Of a stretch of 64,000 nt of DNA, positions 42,650-53,109 are shown piece after piece (position 1 is the stretch's first letter; every line of letters starts with the position of its first letter). The position numbers and the translations under genes were made by a program. Under the pieces are notes generated by a model that had not been told where the DNA came from, did no database searches, and saw only the letters and a list, made by a program, of their open reading frames with translations. Source of the DNA: Acanthosepion esculentum (lineage: Eukaryota > Mollusca > Cephalopoda > Sepiida > Sepiidae); the NCBI GenBank assembly GCA_964036315.1, contig OZ038496.1, positions 21,214,685-21,278,684 of the forward strand, in the 5' to 3' direction.

Positions 42650-42878
42650 AAGATGGAGTGTTGAAAAGTTGTTATCTCACCCAATCCATTTTCTTTTTTT
42701 CTTATTTAAAGACTTCTTGGTCAGGCTGACTCTGCCTTTACAAGAATAAAAGGAGGTGGCAGCATTATTCTCAAATGCAAAGCCGTATGGGCACCCAATG
42801 AGGATTGAACTCACTATTCAGTCATAATTGATCTAGTGGGACAAGCTCACTGACCATTACACCATGTCAAAGTGCCCC
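42650..42878 (-). mobile_element. tRNA-like SINE (head 42789-42878)
   Basis: On the - strand, 'ggggcac' at the 5' end pairs with 'gtgcccc'-type bases near 42789. The head has 'atggtgtaatggtcagtg' (box A) and 'agtgagttcaatcctcatt' (box B/T-arm). About 36 bases separate the D- and T-like arms, more than in a standard tRNA. The 3' body runs to about 42650. The head matches 55820-55908. Confidence 0.65.
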
Positions 42879-42889
42879 AGTTCAACGGT

Positions 42890-44185
42890 ATTATGAGTGG
42901 TCAAGTAAAGACTGTAATATAAAGTATATTTATATTTAAAATACAAACAATTCATATAATTCTAAGCGAACACTGAAAAGATAGTGTTTTCTGATACTAG
43001 TGGCACAATATGTAACTATCTTGACCATAAAGTAAACTTTCAGTATAAAACTATTTGTATTGTCTTATGACTAAATAAATGTTAGAATTTACCTAACAAG
43101 CTGTAAAAAAAAACTAAATAAAAACCTTTAAGCTTATAATTAAGTTTTATTCAATGCAATTTGATCACTTCCCATATTTGAGGTTCGGCCATTATTTTTA
43201 TGGTAGAGTAGTTTGAAGGGGAGACAACTATGATTTCTGTCTATATTTCTGAGATGAGGTATTATGTACACTATTTACATTTTTACTTTTTTTTATATTA
43301 GATATTTTGTTTAGTTATAAAACAACTATTTAGCAAAAAAGGGAGATTACCATGTTTCTAAAAAATAGTTTTATTCATTCTAAATTTTAAGATTTATTAC
43401 CCAAATGTTTAGGATTAAACCATGTTTAAAACACTGAGTTTTATCAGGATAACCCTCTAAGAATTCCAGGTACCAAATTTTAAAATTTACCTGTTCTTAT
43501 AGAATGACCAGTTAAACAGTAAAGATTAGATAAAATCTCAAGAATACTGATCATTTGGATTTAATTATTACAGCACTTTCTTTTTTCCCACACTATTTTA
43601 AGCTTCCAAAATCTTCTGACATGTGAAAGATATATGTTCTAGTCAGGTCAGTGGCAAAGCTAGTCTTATCTCTATCAGGAGAAGAGATAAGAGAACCAGG
43701 CTTTTGAGATGGGAGTAAGAAGCAAGGTATAGATTCTTTGTACTTCTGATGGGGTGATAAAAAGGAGGAGAGCCAGACCTTGGTGGCCTGCAAAGCCTGC
43801 CAAAAAGCATGTTACCAACAGGTGGCACTCACAGACATCTTACATAATTTTCAGAAACCCATGTCTTAGACACATATCCGCTAATTCAACCTGATAGTTC
43901 TTAGTCCTCTTTTTATTTTTGTCTTTGACATTTTGCCACTCTTGGCTCGAATTTTCAAAATCTGATATCAGTTTGAAAGTATAAATTGGTTATTTTATAA
44001 TTTTTCTTTAGTGATAAGACATCATTTGGATAGTAAAATTAGATTATGGATTAAATTATGGATTAAAGTATTATTCGATGTTGATTAAGTTGAATGATCA
44101 AGCTAGAGTTTCTTTATCTATTTACATGTTTTAGTTGTATGTCAATGGTTAAGGGCAAAATGGAATCCACACTTCTGATTGGCCA
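42890..44185. other. Mostly unannotated
   Basis: 'tatttctgagatgaggtatt' with 'tacactatttacattt' at about 43240-43285 resembles the tail of the retroposon at 4.4 and 8.1 kb. Short - strand frames at 43593-43828 are unrecognised. Confidence 0.4.
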
Positions 44186-44189
44186 AAAT

Positions 44190-44880
44190 ACCAATAGTCA
44201 AAAAAAAAAAATTGAAGATCAGAAACAGCATAGGACCCAGTATAGAGCCTTAGGGGACATCCACATTCATATGAAAGGATCTAGAAGTGAGCCCATTCAG
44301 GACAACTTCCATTTTATGATTTGATAGGAATGATTGGATTAAATCAATCATCCTGTAATACCATAGCCCTGAAGATTACATAGAAGATCAGTATGCCAAA
44401 TGCCTTTGAGATACTTAGAACCACAGCACGAGCTTTGATGTTAGTATCAAGAGTTTGATATACATATTCAGTGATGGTCATTATCACATCAGCAGTGAAC
44501 CTGACAAAACAGAATCCATATTGTTTGTCAGAGTGTGACTGTAAAAGAGATGTTACACCCATTGTCAACCTTGACAGGAACCAGTCAATATACTTAGCTT
44601 GAGACTGAATGAGACAATTAATTCACTGGTTGATTTTGCTGACATATACTATACTCTCTCTCTCTTCTCTGTCACTGAATTCCCCAAAAATGGAACTGAA
44701 AGATTTTGGTTGAAAATGTCTTACATGATAGGTTGAAGAAGGAAAATAGCTGTGTGTTCTTTGCAGATAAAGAGAAATTAAAACAGTCTTCAAATTTGTT
44801 ATCATTTTCAAGAGGGGAGGATCATTCAAGCATAACTGTGTGATTCCAACTACAGACATTGACTTAACTGCCAACCAACA
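44190..44880 (-). pseudogene. CR1/Jockey-like LINE reverse-transcriptase domain
   Basis: The - strand carries 'DKQYGFCFVRFTADVIMTIT' and 'EYVYQTLDTNIKARAVVLSI' followed by 'SKAFGI', the family's QYGFRxxRSTxDxL...AVxLDISKAFD region. The Asp of 'LDISKAFD' is lost (here 'LSISKAFG'). Then come 'MEVVLNGLTSRSFHMN' and 'GSILGPMLFLIF', the VPQGSxLGPxLF block. The YADD box is not seen. It is broken and inactive. It is probably the same family as the 40552 copy, on the same strand. Confidence 0.72.
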
Positions 44881-44884
44881 ACTG

Positions 44885-45415
44885 TCATCTTCCAGACTGC
44901 TGTTTCTGCTATCTGATCTATACTACTTACTTCCTCCATAATTATCTGCCCTATTCGCCAGACCTTTACTACTTTGCCTGACCCAATCTCTTTTGGACAT
45001 GCTTTCTCTTCACTTTCTGCTTATCTAAAGAAGCATTAATTTGTGTATCTGCTACCAATGTGTTTCTGAAAGTCATAAGTGAAAAGTATAGTGTTTCAAT
45101 TGGGGTTTATAATCTTTGGTTCAGAACTTATCTTGGCCAATGCCTGTCATCAAAACCAAACCAAAATAGTGAGATTTGATCTGGATTGATGTCCTGATCT
45201 CTGATCCTTGTTGGCAAAGAGATAAAATCATTACTCAGTGGATAGGGACAGTTTTAACAAATCTAGGAAAAGATTAATAATTAAATTAAATAAAGTCATT
45301 CATTGCTTCAAGATTTTGTTTGCTTTTATTTTTATTTAACTTTTGCCTGTGAGTATAGAAAAGATACTTTATCAAATGCATTTTTTTGTACATTTTGTTT
45401 ACCTATTACTCTTGT
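44885..45415. other. Unannotated sequence
   Basis: No gene or repeat recognised with confidence. Confidence 0.4.
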
Positions 45416-45417
45416 AA

Positions 45418-45680
45418 TGCAAGAGTAACATAGTGGTTATTGGTAGAGAAAATTTGGTTGGCATGCTTAGTTTAAATTCCAGCTGAGCTGCTTTCACAAA
45501 AATACCTTTCTAAAGGTATAAACCCATCTCCCCCACCAGCTAGAAGTTAATAGCATGGAAGAATGGACTCTATAACCAGTCTAGAAGGAAAACCCTAAAT
45601 TCAAAATCAGCCTGAAGTTTCATCAGGCTATCTTGTCTTAGACACATCACTGCTGCTAAGGCTGAAGTACATGTGGCCAG
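45418..45680 (+). mobile_element. tRNA-derived SINE
   Basis: The head 'aacatagtggttattggtag' and box-B-like 'agtttaaattccagctgag' precede 'aaaaatacctttctaaaggt', 'tataaaccagt'-like and 'catcaggctatcttgtctta' segments, colinear with the SINE at 12095 and 14665. Confidence 0.65.
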
Positions 45681-45778
45681 ATGACCTTAATTGGTTATTC
45701 ATTTTACACTTAAAATGGCTAGGTGCAACTGTAAGTTTTATGCTAACAGTTTCTTCTCTCACACTTCTTGGTTATGGA

Positions 45779-46220
45779 ACTCTCTTCAGTGAAGGCCCTA
45801 GGGTTGCTGGCACCCAAGGCAAGCTGAACTTCGGCTCTATTACAAATATAATTTTTTTTAAATTTTCCCAAGGAGAAAAACTGAAAATGTAGAATAATGA
45901 GTTATTTACAATATACAACTTAGTACAAGCTAAAGAAAACATTCATTATCTTAAAACATTTTTTTCTAGCCTTTAGATCTTCAAATTTTTTCATGACACT
46001 TTCTACACCTATCTTCATTACAAGATCATTTTCTATTGACAAAATAACCAAAGAATTTAATCTGTCTTGAGTCATGGATGACCACAAGTATGTTTTTATA
46101 AGCTTTAGTTTCGGAAGATACCAAATACATGACATGGCGGCATGATTGTGCCCTCGGTTTTGATGGTGCCCCAGGCAACTACCTGAGTTGCCGGTACCTT
46201 GAGCTGGCCCTGACTTTCCT
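45779..46220 (-). mobile_element. hAT element nested in a LINE
   Basis: The element spans 45787-46212 (426 bp) and begins 'cagtgaaggccctaggg', with the inverse end '...cttgagctggccctg'. The flanking 8-mers 'actctctt' (45779-45786) and 'actttcct' (46213-46220) are a diverged target duplication. The sister LINE tail at 62570 shows the empty site ('actctattccagcttcttg'). Inside, the - strand has a hAT dimerisation fragment. Confidence 0.8.
45920..46212 (-). pseudogene. hAT transposase C-terminal dimerisation fragment
   Basis: 'LPKLKLIKTYLWSSMTQDRL' and 'NSLVILSIENDLVMKI' match the ZMYM1-like hAT C-terminal motif, closer to consensus than the copy at 9121. The first 30 or so codons of the open frame are terminal-repeat sequence and not transposase. 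Confidence 0.72.
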
Positions 46221-46484
46221 CCAGCTTCTTGCTTCCTAGTCAACTTTGATCTTCAAAAATTTAAACACAATATCAATCGCTATCTTTCTTCTGTCTTTTG
46301 AATTCCTGTTCTTTTACTGTTCTCTCTCCTTTATGTTTTCTCATATTCCTTCATATGCAGTCACCTCTTGCATCTTAGTGGCTTCCTTGCTTGGGGTGAA
46401 TTGATTAAAAAAAGGAAAGAAAATAGTACTTCTGTCATGTCCTGTGTCATTACTCTTTAATAATAAATAGCAACAGTTCCTTGC

Positions 46485-46604
46485 TGTCTTTCTTACATTT
46501 CACTTACAAGCAGATATTAGTCTCATTGCTTGCAGTTAAGCAGTATTGAAATTGATCAATACTTAAATGGATGACCACTGATGAATACCAGTTACTGTAA
46601 ACAG
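46485..46604 (+). pseudogene. 5S rRNA-like sequence (pseudogene or 5S-derived SINE head)
   Basis: The 120 bases align end to end with animal 5S rRNA. 'gtct' stands at the start, 'cagttaagcag' matches the 'gaagttaagcaacg' region, 'caatacttaaatggatgacc' matches 'tagtacttggatgggtgacc', and 'gaataccagttactgtaaac' matches 'gaataccaggtgctgtaggc'. The length equals the normal 5S gene. Many substitutions, including in the internal control region, make function unlikely. The usual T-run terminator does not follow. It could be the head of a SINE3-type element. Confidence 0.65.
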
Positions 46605-46734
46605 CTTGTGGATTGTGCCAGACTTATACAGGTACTTTTAAGCAGTTACCTGTTCAGTATTCCTTGAAAAAGAACAACATTATTTAATTTTGCTGAATGA
46701 AACTTCTGTTCTATAGACAAAACTGAACCATTAC

Positions 46735-47165
46735 ATGATATCTGTCCTCCTATAAGGTAGTGAATGCTGGAAATTCTCCTCAAAGATGAAGAAGAAACTT
46801 GAAGCAACAGAAATGTGGTTCTACAGAAAGATGCTGAGTATACCGTAGACCGAATATATGATCAACAACAAGGTTTTAGAGAAATGGAAACAAAAATGAA
46901 ACATAGGGAAGAGGCAGTTGAAATTTCTGAGGGACATAATGAGGAAGGAGGGCTTGGAAAATCTGATACTCATGGAACAGATTGAAGGAAAGAGGGACAG
47001 AGGAAAGCAGTGCATAGCATACTTGATGAGCTTGAGTAAATGGATTGTAGAATAGGGTTTGGGAGAAATAACACAAAGACAAAACTTATTAAGAGCTACA
47101 AGGGGCAGAAAGATGTGGAGGGCCGTGATCGCCTACGTCCTGAAGGGACACGGCACATAAAAAAA
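46735..47165 (+). pseudogene. RTE-like LINE 3' end
   Basis: 'gatatctgtcctcctataaggtagtgaatgctgg' corresponds to the YGSExW region. Next come 'gaagcaacagaaatgtggttctacagaaagatgctgag' (EATEMWFYRKMLS), the GHIMRK equivalent 'gggacataatgaggaaggag', and the tail 'gtggagggccgtgatcgcct' with 'gaagggacacggcacataaa'. The copy is colinear with 48965-49405 and with the inverse of 61430-62160. Stops and small deletions break it. Confidence 0.75.
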
Positions 47166-47224
47166 GAACATAAATAGTATTCTTAAGTGCAGAGCATTAT
47201 TCTCTTTAGCTAGGTTTTGAGATC

Positions 47225-47545
47225 CAGGTGGATTAACAGTGAGAAAAATAGAATTGATGATCAAAGTTCAAATTCCAGGTAAGGCAATTTGCCCTTTGAA
47301 AAAGAATGAATTCACCTCTTTTCCCCTCATCAGCTAAGTGGTTACATATCAGAGCAAACTGTATATTTTAGCCTTGGTTGGCAACCAGTCTAAGCAATTA
47401 AAACAAAACTTGCAAACAACCGCAAACCACTTCACTGTCTTTTCTAAAAATAAATACAATAATGCCCATTTTATACATTATTAAAAAAAGTAGAAAAGAA
47501 GCTGTGGGAGCTATGATTGCCCACCTGCCGATGAGGTATAGTTTT
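47225..47545 (+). mobile_element. tRNA-derived SINE with a LINE-like tail
   Basis: The head has 'tcaaagttcaaattccaggt' (box B). The body 'aaaagaatgaattcacctct', 'gttggcaaccagtctaagca' and 'caaaccacttcactgtcttt' follows. It ends 'gtgggagctatgattgccca', which resembles the 3' end of the RTE-like LINE (tggagggccatgattgcct). That similarity is what would be expected if the SINE uses this LINE's machinery. Confidence 0.6.
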
Positions 47546-47549
47546 TGAA

Positions 47550-48530
47550 AGAATAATATCTGTTCTTGTGGATGTCAAATATTTTTTGATTTATTATTTA
47601 ATTTTTTAGTCCCTATTCTAAAATGCAAAGATTTTGTTTTGAGCCCAAATCTTTTACTATGTATGCGTTCTGTTAAAAAGAATTTCTCACTTTCTATTAG
47701 TAACCAAGGAAGAGCCAGGCTGAAATCTGATTGGCTGCATAAGTAATACAAGTTTCTTTTCATTATAAATTTATTGTATGCTATAATAATCTTCATAATA
47801 GTGATGACACCAACTATCTTCTTCTTCATTGTTCTTATGATTAATTTCAGTATGAACTTAGTACTTATAATCCAGGTTGTCTGAATTCTAGAATCTTATA
47901 TTGATAAGACATTTTTGAGTTAGTTTTTGCTCCTGGAAACTAAAAGCACCATGCTAAACAGTCCTTTGCATCTTGATTATAATGGATTTTTATATCGTTG
48001 TAACAAAGAATATTAGTTAATGCTATTTTTCCATTTTGCAATACTAATTACTAATCAGTTAATATCCTTTATGACAGCCCAGTGTTTTCTTTTGGAGAAG
48101 ATCTCCCTGCAAGACATTTTGTTCTCTCATGATAATATACAAAAAAAAACAAAAAAATTAATAATTTTATAAAAGCAATGAAGACATTACGTGTTTCCTA
48201 TTTTCTGTTAAAGCCTATTTTTTTTTTTTACATTTATAGTTTATTCCTGTTGTATTTTCATGTATAAATTCTTTTTATTCATTTATGTTAATGTGTATGT
48301 TATCTACCCACAAATGTTTGTGTGCGTACTTTCTTATGTCTGTTTGCATTATGAGGTGTTTTGGTGATGTGCCAGTATGTATAGATTGCTAATATTCATA
48401 GATTTAGTGTGCATACATGTTTAGAAGCATCCAGTATGTCTATGGTATGCACTCAATTTCTATATGTATTTTATATATTTACTCTTTGATATGATTTCAC
48501 ATGTGTAAATACAAAAGGGTTACTGTATAT
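47550..48530. other. Unannotated sequence
   Basis: An 84-codon - strand frame at 47575-47829 shows no motif. No repeat recognised. Confidence 0.4.
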
Positions 48531-48544
48531 ATTGTTTTATCTTA

Positions 48545-48945
48545 CTCAAATAATTCTCTCTAGCCATCAGTGTACCATGTCATTGTCTAACCTTGACAAA
48601 GTTCAAAAACAATTATGTGGCCTTGTGAGTGAGGAATTATTTTCCATCCTGCAACCACTTTCCCCACAGACGAAATGTTGCTGGTCTCTCATTCCTGTAT
48701 GGAAAATCATCAATCTACATTCCTTAGTTCTACCAGTTCAGACCTTCACAGCTATGACCAACCGTACCATGTTCATGGTGCCAAATCATCCTCATTCCGT
48801 TTGTATTCCTCTGGAAATGATTAAGTTCCACTCAGACAGCTTCTTCACCAGAACTGTTATTTTATAGAACAGACTCCCAAGAGGATGCTTCCCTGACCAC
48901 TACAATCTTAACCTCTTTAAATCTAAGGTCATCTATCCTAGATAT
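48545..48945 (+). pseudogene. CR1/Jockey-like LINE C-terminal region
   Basis: The frame 'LDKVQKQLCGLVSEELFSIL' and 'QPLSPQTKCC' is followed by 'LPVQTFTAMTNRT', 'VPNHPHSVCIPLEMIKFHSD', 'SFFTRTVIL' and, past a stop, 'NRLPRGCFPDHYNLNLFKSK'. This is the standard end of CR1/Jockey-type polyproteins. One stop (48865-48867) replaces the Trp of the LWNxLP motif. Confidence 0.75.
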
Positions 48946-48964
48946 ACTCATAATATGCACATTT

Positions 48965-49405
48965 TTGGAATGTTGCATGATATCTGTCCTCCTGTATGGC
49001 AGCAAATGCTAGACAATCTTCTCAAAGATGAAAAAGAGACTTGAAGCAACAGAAATGTGGTTCTATAGAAAGATGTTGAAGATACCATAAACCAAATATG
49101 TGAGCAACAATGAGGTTTTGAAGAAAATAGAAACAAAAAGGAAATTTAACATCAGGAAGAGGCAGTTGAAATTTCTGGGGCACATAATGAGGAAGGAGGG
49201 CTTGGAAAAGCTAATATTCACAGGACACTGAAGGATAGAGGAAAGCGTGCATAACATACTTGATAAGCTTGAGTAAATGGATGGTAGAACAAGGTTTGGG
49301 AGAAATAACAAAAAGACAAAACTTATTAAGAACTATAAGGAGCATGAAGATGTGGAGGGCCATGATTGCCTATGTCCTGAAGGAACACAGCACATAAAAG
49401 AATAA
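48965..49405 (+). pseudogene. RTE-like LINE 3' end
   Basis: Colinear with 46735-47165 and of similar length: 'tgatatctgtcctcctgtatggcagcaaatgct', 'aatgtggttctatagaaaga', 'gggcacataatgaggaaggaggg' and the tail 'ggagggccatgattgcctat'. It directly follows the CR1-like fragment on the same strand. Confidence 0.75.
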
Positions 49406-49421
49406 GACTTCCTCCTTGCAC

Positions 49422-49456
49422 TGCTTTTATACCCTTAGAATAAGGGTATAAAAGCA
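49422..49456. repeat. Perfect 16-bp hairpin
   Basis: 'tgcttttataccctta' (49422-49437) and its exact inverse 'taagggtataaaagca' (49441-49456) flank a 3-base loop. The hairpin sits about 17 bases past the end of the LINE tail. Function unknown. Confidence 0.8.
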
Positions 49457-49459
49457 TAC

Positions 49460-50455
49460 CTTGAGTGGCTCTTGAAGCTTATATTGGGTGAAAAAAATGT
49501 CACCATAGACAACTCACCAAAGCTTTTCATTCTTTAGCTTTTCTTTTTTTTACATCAGACTAATTTCTTTGGCATCTAAACACCAACTCTGTCATTGTGT
49601 TTCTTTGGGGTTTTTTTCTTTATATGTTCTCTCGAAAGTTGTTTTTTAAAAAAGAAAGTGAAGAAAATACATCATTCTTTATTAAATGTATAATTTATTC
49701 CCTCACACCATCACTGTTCACTTTTCACCTGGGGTGGTCCTAGGAATTATAATTTATATTATCCCACCCATATAAAGCCAAAATCATTGCAAATAATTTT
49801 TTCTTTCTAATTGAATTTTTTTCAAATGTCAAGGTTTTCTGGTACAACACAAGCTAATTTATTTTTTGTCAGATTAGCTTTTAATACAGAGAAAAGATTT
49901 TATGAAAAACACTGAAAAGCAAGAATGGAGACATTGTATATTTTTTTATAATAATGTATCACAAAATTCTCTTTTTCTGCCTTTGTAGTTAAGTGCTTCT
50001 ATGTCTATATTATTTCAATAAAATATAATAGAGCCACTTTTAAAATTTGATTCGCATTACCTTTTAAATATCAAATAATAAATAATCTTCCTGATTTTTT
50101 ATAAAATATTTTAATGTAAGCTTCAATAAAGCTATTATGCCACAAAAAAAAACTGGAAATTTGGTACAGTTTCTTTAATTGTTGGAATTTTTGTTACATT
50201 TATTTGAAACAAAAGCAAAGGATACAAATTTAGTAGCTTAAAACAGAAGAAAAGTACAAATGTAAGATGTGGTGTTCAAACTAAAGAATTCTGGCACATT
50301 TCTTGGCATTTTTTCAGCTCCCAAGTTGGATGTTTTTTTATTTAAGAGAACAATCACCTCACATTGAAAATTTGATAACTGCGGCATCCTGGAACAACAA
50401 ATGGTTAAAAAATATATATGTTAGTTAATTTTTTTAGTTCATTCATATAGTAAAG
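49460..50455. other. Unannotated AT-rich sequence
   Basis: The string 'cttgagtggctcttg' at about 49461 also occurs near 1645, hinting at an undefined repeat. Nothing else was recognised. Confidence 0.4.
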
Positions 50456-50459
50456 TATA

Positions 50460-51119
50460 TACTGTATATACTTGAGGATAGGTCACACATTTTTTCACCA
50501 AAATTTCAATAAAAATCAGGGGTGCAACCTATACTCTCAACATCATAGAGAATCTGAAGTAGACTGTAGCATCTCAGTAATCTAGGCGAGTACCCTGAAC
50601 TCGAGCATAATTGCTTTTGCTCAAGTCCAGAATACTCGCAGAGAGCAAGGGAGAAAATTAATTTTTTATGACATTTCGATTTTACGCAATTGCCTCTTCC
50701 AACAATACTACGTCACACATCGAATAAAAGCACTTGATCTGCATTGCTCATATTTACCATCTATTATTTGATTTACAACAAATGACTATCATTTTCAAGT
50801 GATTTTTACTGAAGCGATTACCGGTATCCAAATTTTTGTCTAAACAGAGCATCCCCACACTTGATAAGAAAATACCATGCAATTACAGCTAATCACTTTC
50901 CTTATGTTTTAAGATATATAAGCAAAGTTTTGAAATAAACTTGAGTATTTGAAAATATGCAACAAATATTAGTTATATTTATGTTAAAAAAGGGCCTTGT
51001 AACTCTACAGATTATAGTGCCATTTATCTGGGAGTCAGCCGTAAATACCCACTTTGACAACCCCAGACTAAGGGTGTAACCTATCTATTTGTGTGACCTA
51101 TACACAAGTATATACAGTA
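50460..51119. mobile_element. TA-flanked DNA transposon derivative, 656 bp
   Basis: The element spans 50462-51117 with ends 'ctgtatatacttgaggatag' and the inverse 'ctatacacaagtatatacag'. The similarity extends through 'ggtcacaca' on each side, and TA flanks both ends. The interior encodes nothing recognisable. The flanks themselves are related: 'atatgttagttaattttttt' lies left at about 50415 and 'atatgttagttaactttttt' right at about 51132. The ends suggest a pogo-type element. Confidence 0.7.
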
Positions 51120-51189
51120 GGTAATTTTTTTATATGTTAGTTAACTTTTTTCATTATATAGAAAATCTAAAATTTCCTTGTTTTCTTTG

Positions 51190-51432
51190 TTCCTGTAAGA
51201 GTTTCTTTTCTCGCACTTCTTGCCTGTAGAACTCACTTCTGATTTCTTGCTTCCCTGCCACTTACAATCCTCAAAACTTCTAATGCAGTACCAATCTCAA
51301 TCTTCTGTCTTCCTTAATTCTGTCCTTTTATTGTCCTTTCTCCTCATTAAAGTCTTCTTATTCTCTTTCACTCCCAGTAACCCATTGCTTATTCGTGGCA
51401 TTATTGCCTTGCTAGGGGAGAAATGATTAAAA
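51190..51432 (+). repeat. CR1-like LINE 3' end
   Basis: 'gtttcttttctcgcacttcttgcc', 'gatttcttgcttccctgcca' and 'cttctgtcttccttaattctg', ending 'ggggagaaatgattaaaa', are colinear with the tails at 46.2 and 62.6 kb. It is uninterrupted, so it also shows the empty site for the insertions at 40705 and 45787. Confidence 0.7.
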
Positions 51433-51434
51433 AA

Positions 51435-52255
51435 AAATATATGGTTAATATTTTAAAAAATATATGGTTAAATTTTTTAAAAAATTCTCTTTATAATAAT
51501 TGGTAATAAACAACATTAATAAGATCAAGACAAGTCAAAAATTAAAGATGATTGAAATGTTTCATATCATAAATTTATATAATAAATTAGACATATTTTA
51601 ATTGGTCATCCAATGTCTAAAATTAATTGAAAAATTATAGAAATGCTACAAAAAGCTCTGCTTTCCAAAAAGAACTTTTTTAGTGTAATGAAAATCTGTA
51701 CCTAAACTATGGTTAATGTTGCAAAATTTCATTGTAAATTTGATAGCAAATAACACTCCTTTTTTGCTATGTAACAATTTACAATTAGTCAGTCTTATTT
51801 AAATATTGCAGTAAACTTGAAAAAACACTTCAGCATCACAAAGCTGGCAAAGTTAAATGTAAAGAAAGGAATAAAGATTTTTTGTAGCTATCATTTGACA
51901 AAGTGCCAGTGAAAAGTTTTCCATCCATAAATTGACCTTAAGATTATATGGAGATTTTTCAAACATGGATGTGCATCTGTAAATATGAGCGAGTCAACAC
52001 ATAAGAAAAAATGAAAAGAGATAATAATAAAACATTATTTAAAAAAAAAAAAAGATAAATATTTATAGTGAGAGGGAAAGAGAATGTGTGTATATTGGTA
52101 TTGGAAGTTACATCAATAAGTTCATAGCCTAATTATAAAAAGAAAAACATTTATTGATGCTTCTTTATAATTACATAGCTCAAACATTATATATTAAAGA
52201 TTTGAGATCAAAATTCAGCTATTAACTGTTTCAGACTACAGAATTATTGATCTGC
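51435..52255. other. Unannotated AT-rich sequence
   Basis: A short direct repeat 'atatatggttaa' lies at 51439 and 51461. No gene recognised. Confidence 0.4.
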
Positions 52256-52257
52256 CT

Positions 52258-52276
52258 TTGTATATATATATATATG

Positions 52277-52363
<87 letters not shown>
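52258..52363. repeat. Long (TA)n microsatellite
   Basis: About 50 TA units with one 'gcaaa' interruption at 52276, the longest TA tract in the window. Confidence 0.9.
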
Positions 52364-52366
<3 letters not shown>

Positions 52367-52384
52367 TAGGCAGCATATCTTTAT

Positions 52385-52705
52385 TCAAACATGTTTCATT
52401 GAATAATATAGACATATTGTGTCTACTTATTTTTATACTGATCCTTTCCAGTTCTGTAATCAGTTTCTTGATGTTAAGATGGAATTCATCAAAGAAGGTG
52501 GTATAGTTTTTTTTAACCCAAGTACTTTCAACCTTTTCTAAGATCATCTTCAAAGATAAATTACAAAGACAACATATTGTTACTGTAAAAAAGATTTTGG
52601 TGCCTTCCTTGATGAATTTCATTTTTAAAGAAACTGATTAGACAACTGGAAAGGTTCAGTATAAAAATAAGTAGACACCATATGTCTATATTATTCAATG
52701 AAATA
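52385..52705. repeat. Long inverted repeat (arms about 115 bp), possibly from a Penelope-like element
   Basis: The left arm (about 52390-52505) and right arm (about 52592-52705) are inverse with roughly 85% or better identity: 'cattgaataatatagacata' against 'tatgtctatattattcaatg'. The spacer is about 90 bases. The - strand of the left arm reads 'FHLNIKKLITELERISIKIS' and 'MSILFNETCLNKDMLPK', protein-like and loosely similar to the N-terminal region of Penelope-like polyproteins (helical, ending C..x..I.PK). That assignment is tentative. Confidence 0.55.
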
Positions 52706-52819
52706 AATATATATATCAAATGGATAAATATAGGTAAATGCAATATTGCAAATGACATGAATCTCTGAGTTGTGCAATCAGCGTAGGGTATTATGTATAT
52801 TTTTTAATATATATATGAT

Positions 52820-53105
52820 GGCCTCTCATGTCACCTTTGATGTATGATGGTCAAACAGTTCCCATAACTGAACAGTCAAACTACCCGCATATATGATTTG
52901 ATTTTAATGGTGAACACTTGTGCAGAACCACTCACACTTTTAGCAAGAACTGAATACATAGAACTGAAACACATAGTGTGCCACTTATTCCCCCAAACAG
53001 CTGTCCTCAGGTTTTGAATTCAGAGGTGTCCTTCTTGAATGATTTCCATCTAAGGCTAAAGAGTCTGTTCTACTATTTAACCCATTGCTGGGGGAGATAA
53101 AATGG
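52820..53105 (-). mobile_element. tRNA-derived SINE, long form, head missing
   Basis: 'tgatgtatgatggtcaaacag', 'gtgtgccacttattccccca', 'tgtcctcaggttttg' and 'acccattgctgggggagat' follow the order of the 26040-26445 copy. It stops at 'atggattcattt' before the tRNA-like head. Confidence 0.6.
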
Positions 53106-53109
53106 ATTC

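Larger units (their letters stand above)
45690..46415 (+). repeat. CR1-like LINE 3' end split by a hAT element
   Basis: 45690-45786 ('aaaatggctaggtgcaactg', 'aacagtttcttctctcacac') and 46221-46410 ('cagcttcttgcttcctag', 'tggggtgaattgattaaaa') together give the same order as the uninterrupted tail at 62500-62770. The 426-bp interruption is a hAT insertion. Confidence 0.75.

Noticed and set aside
46485..46604. Functional 5S rRNA gene
   Set aside because: Too many substitutions in the internal control region and no T-run terminator.
52236..52622. 128-codon - strand open frame
   Set aside because: The C-terminal part is (TA)n. The N-terminal part lies in one arm of an inverted repeat and is described there as a possible Penelope remnant, not as a gene.
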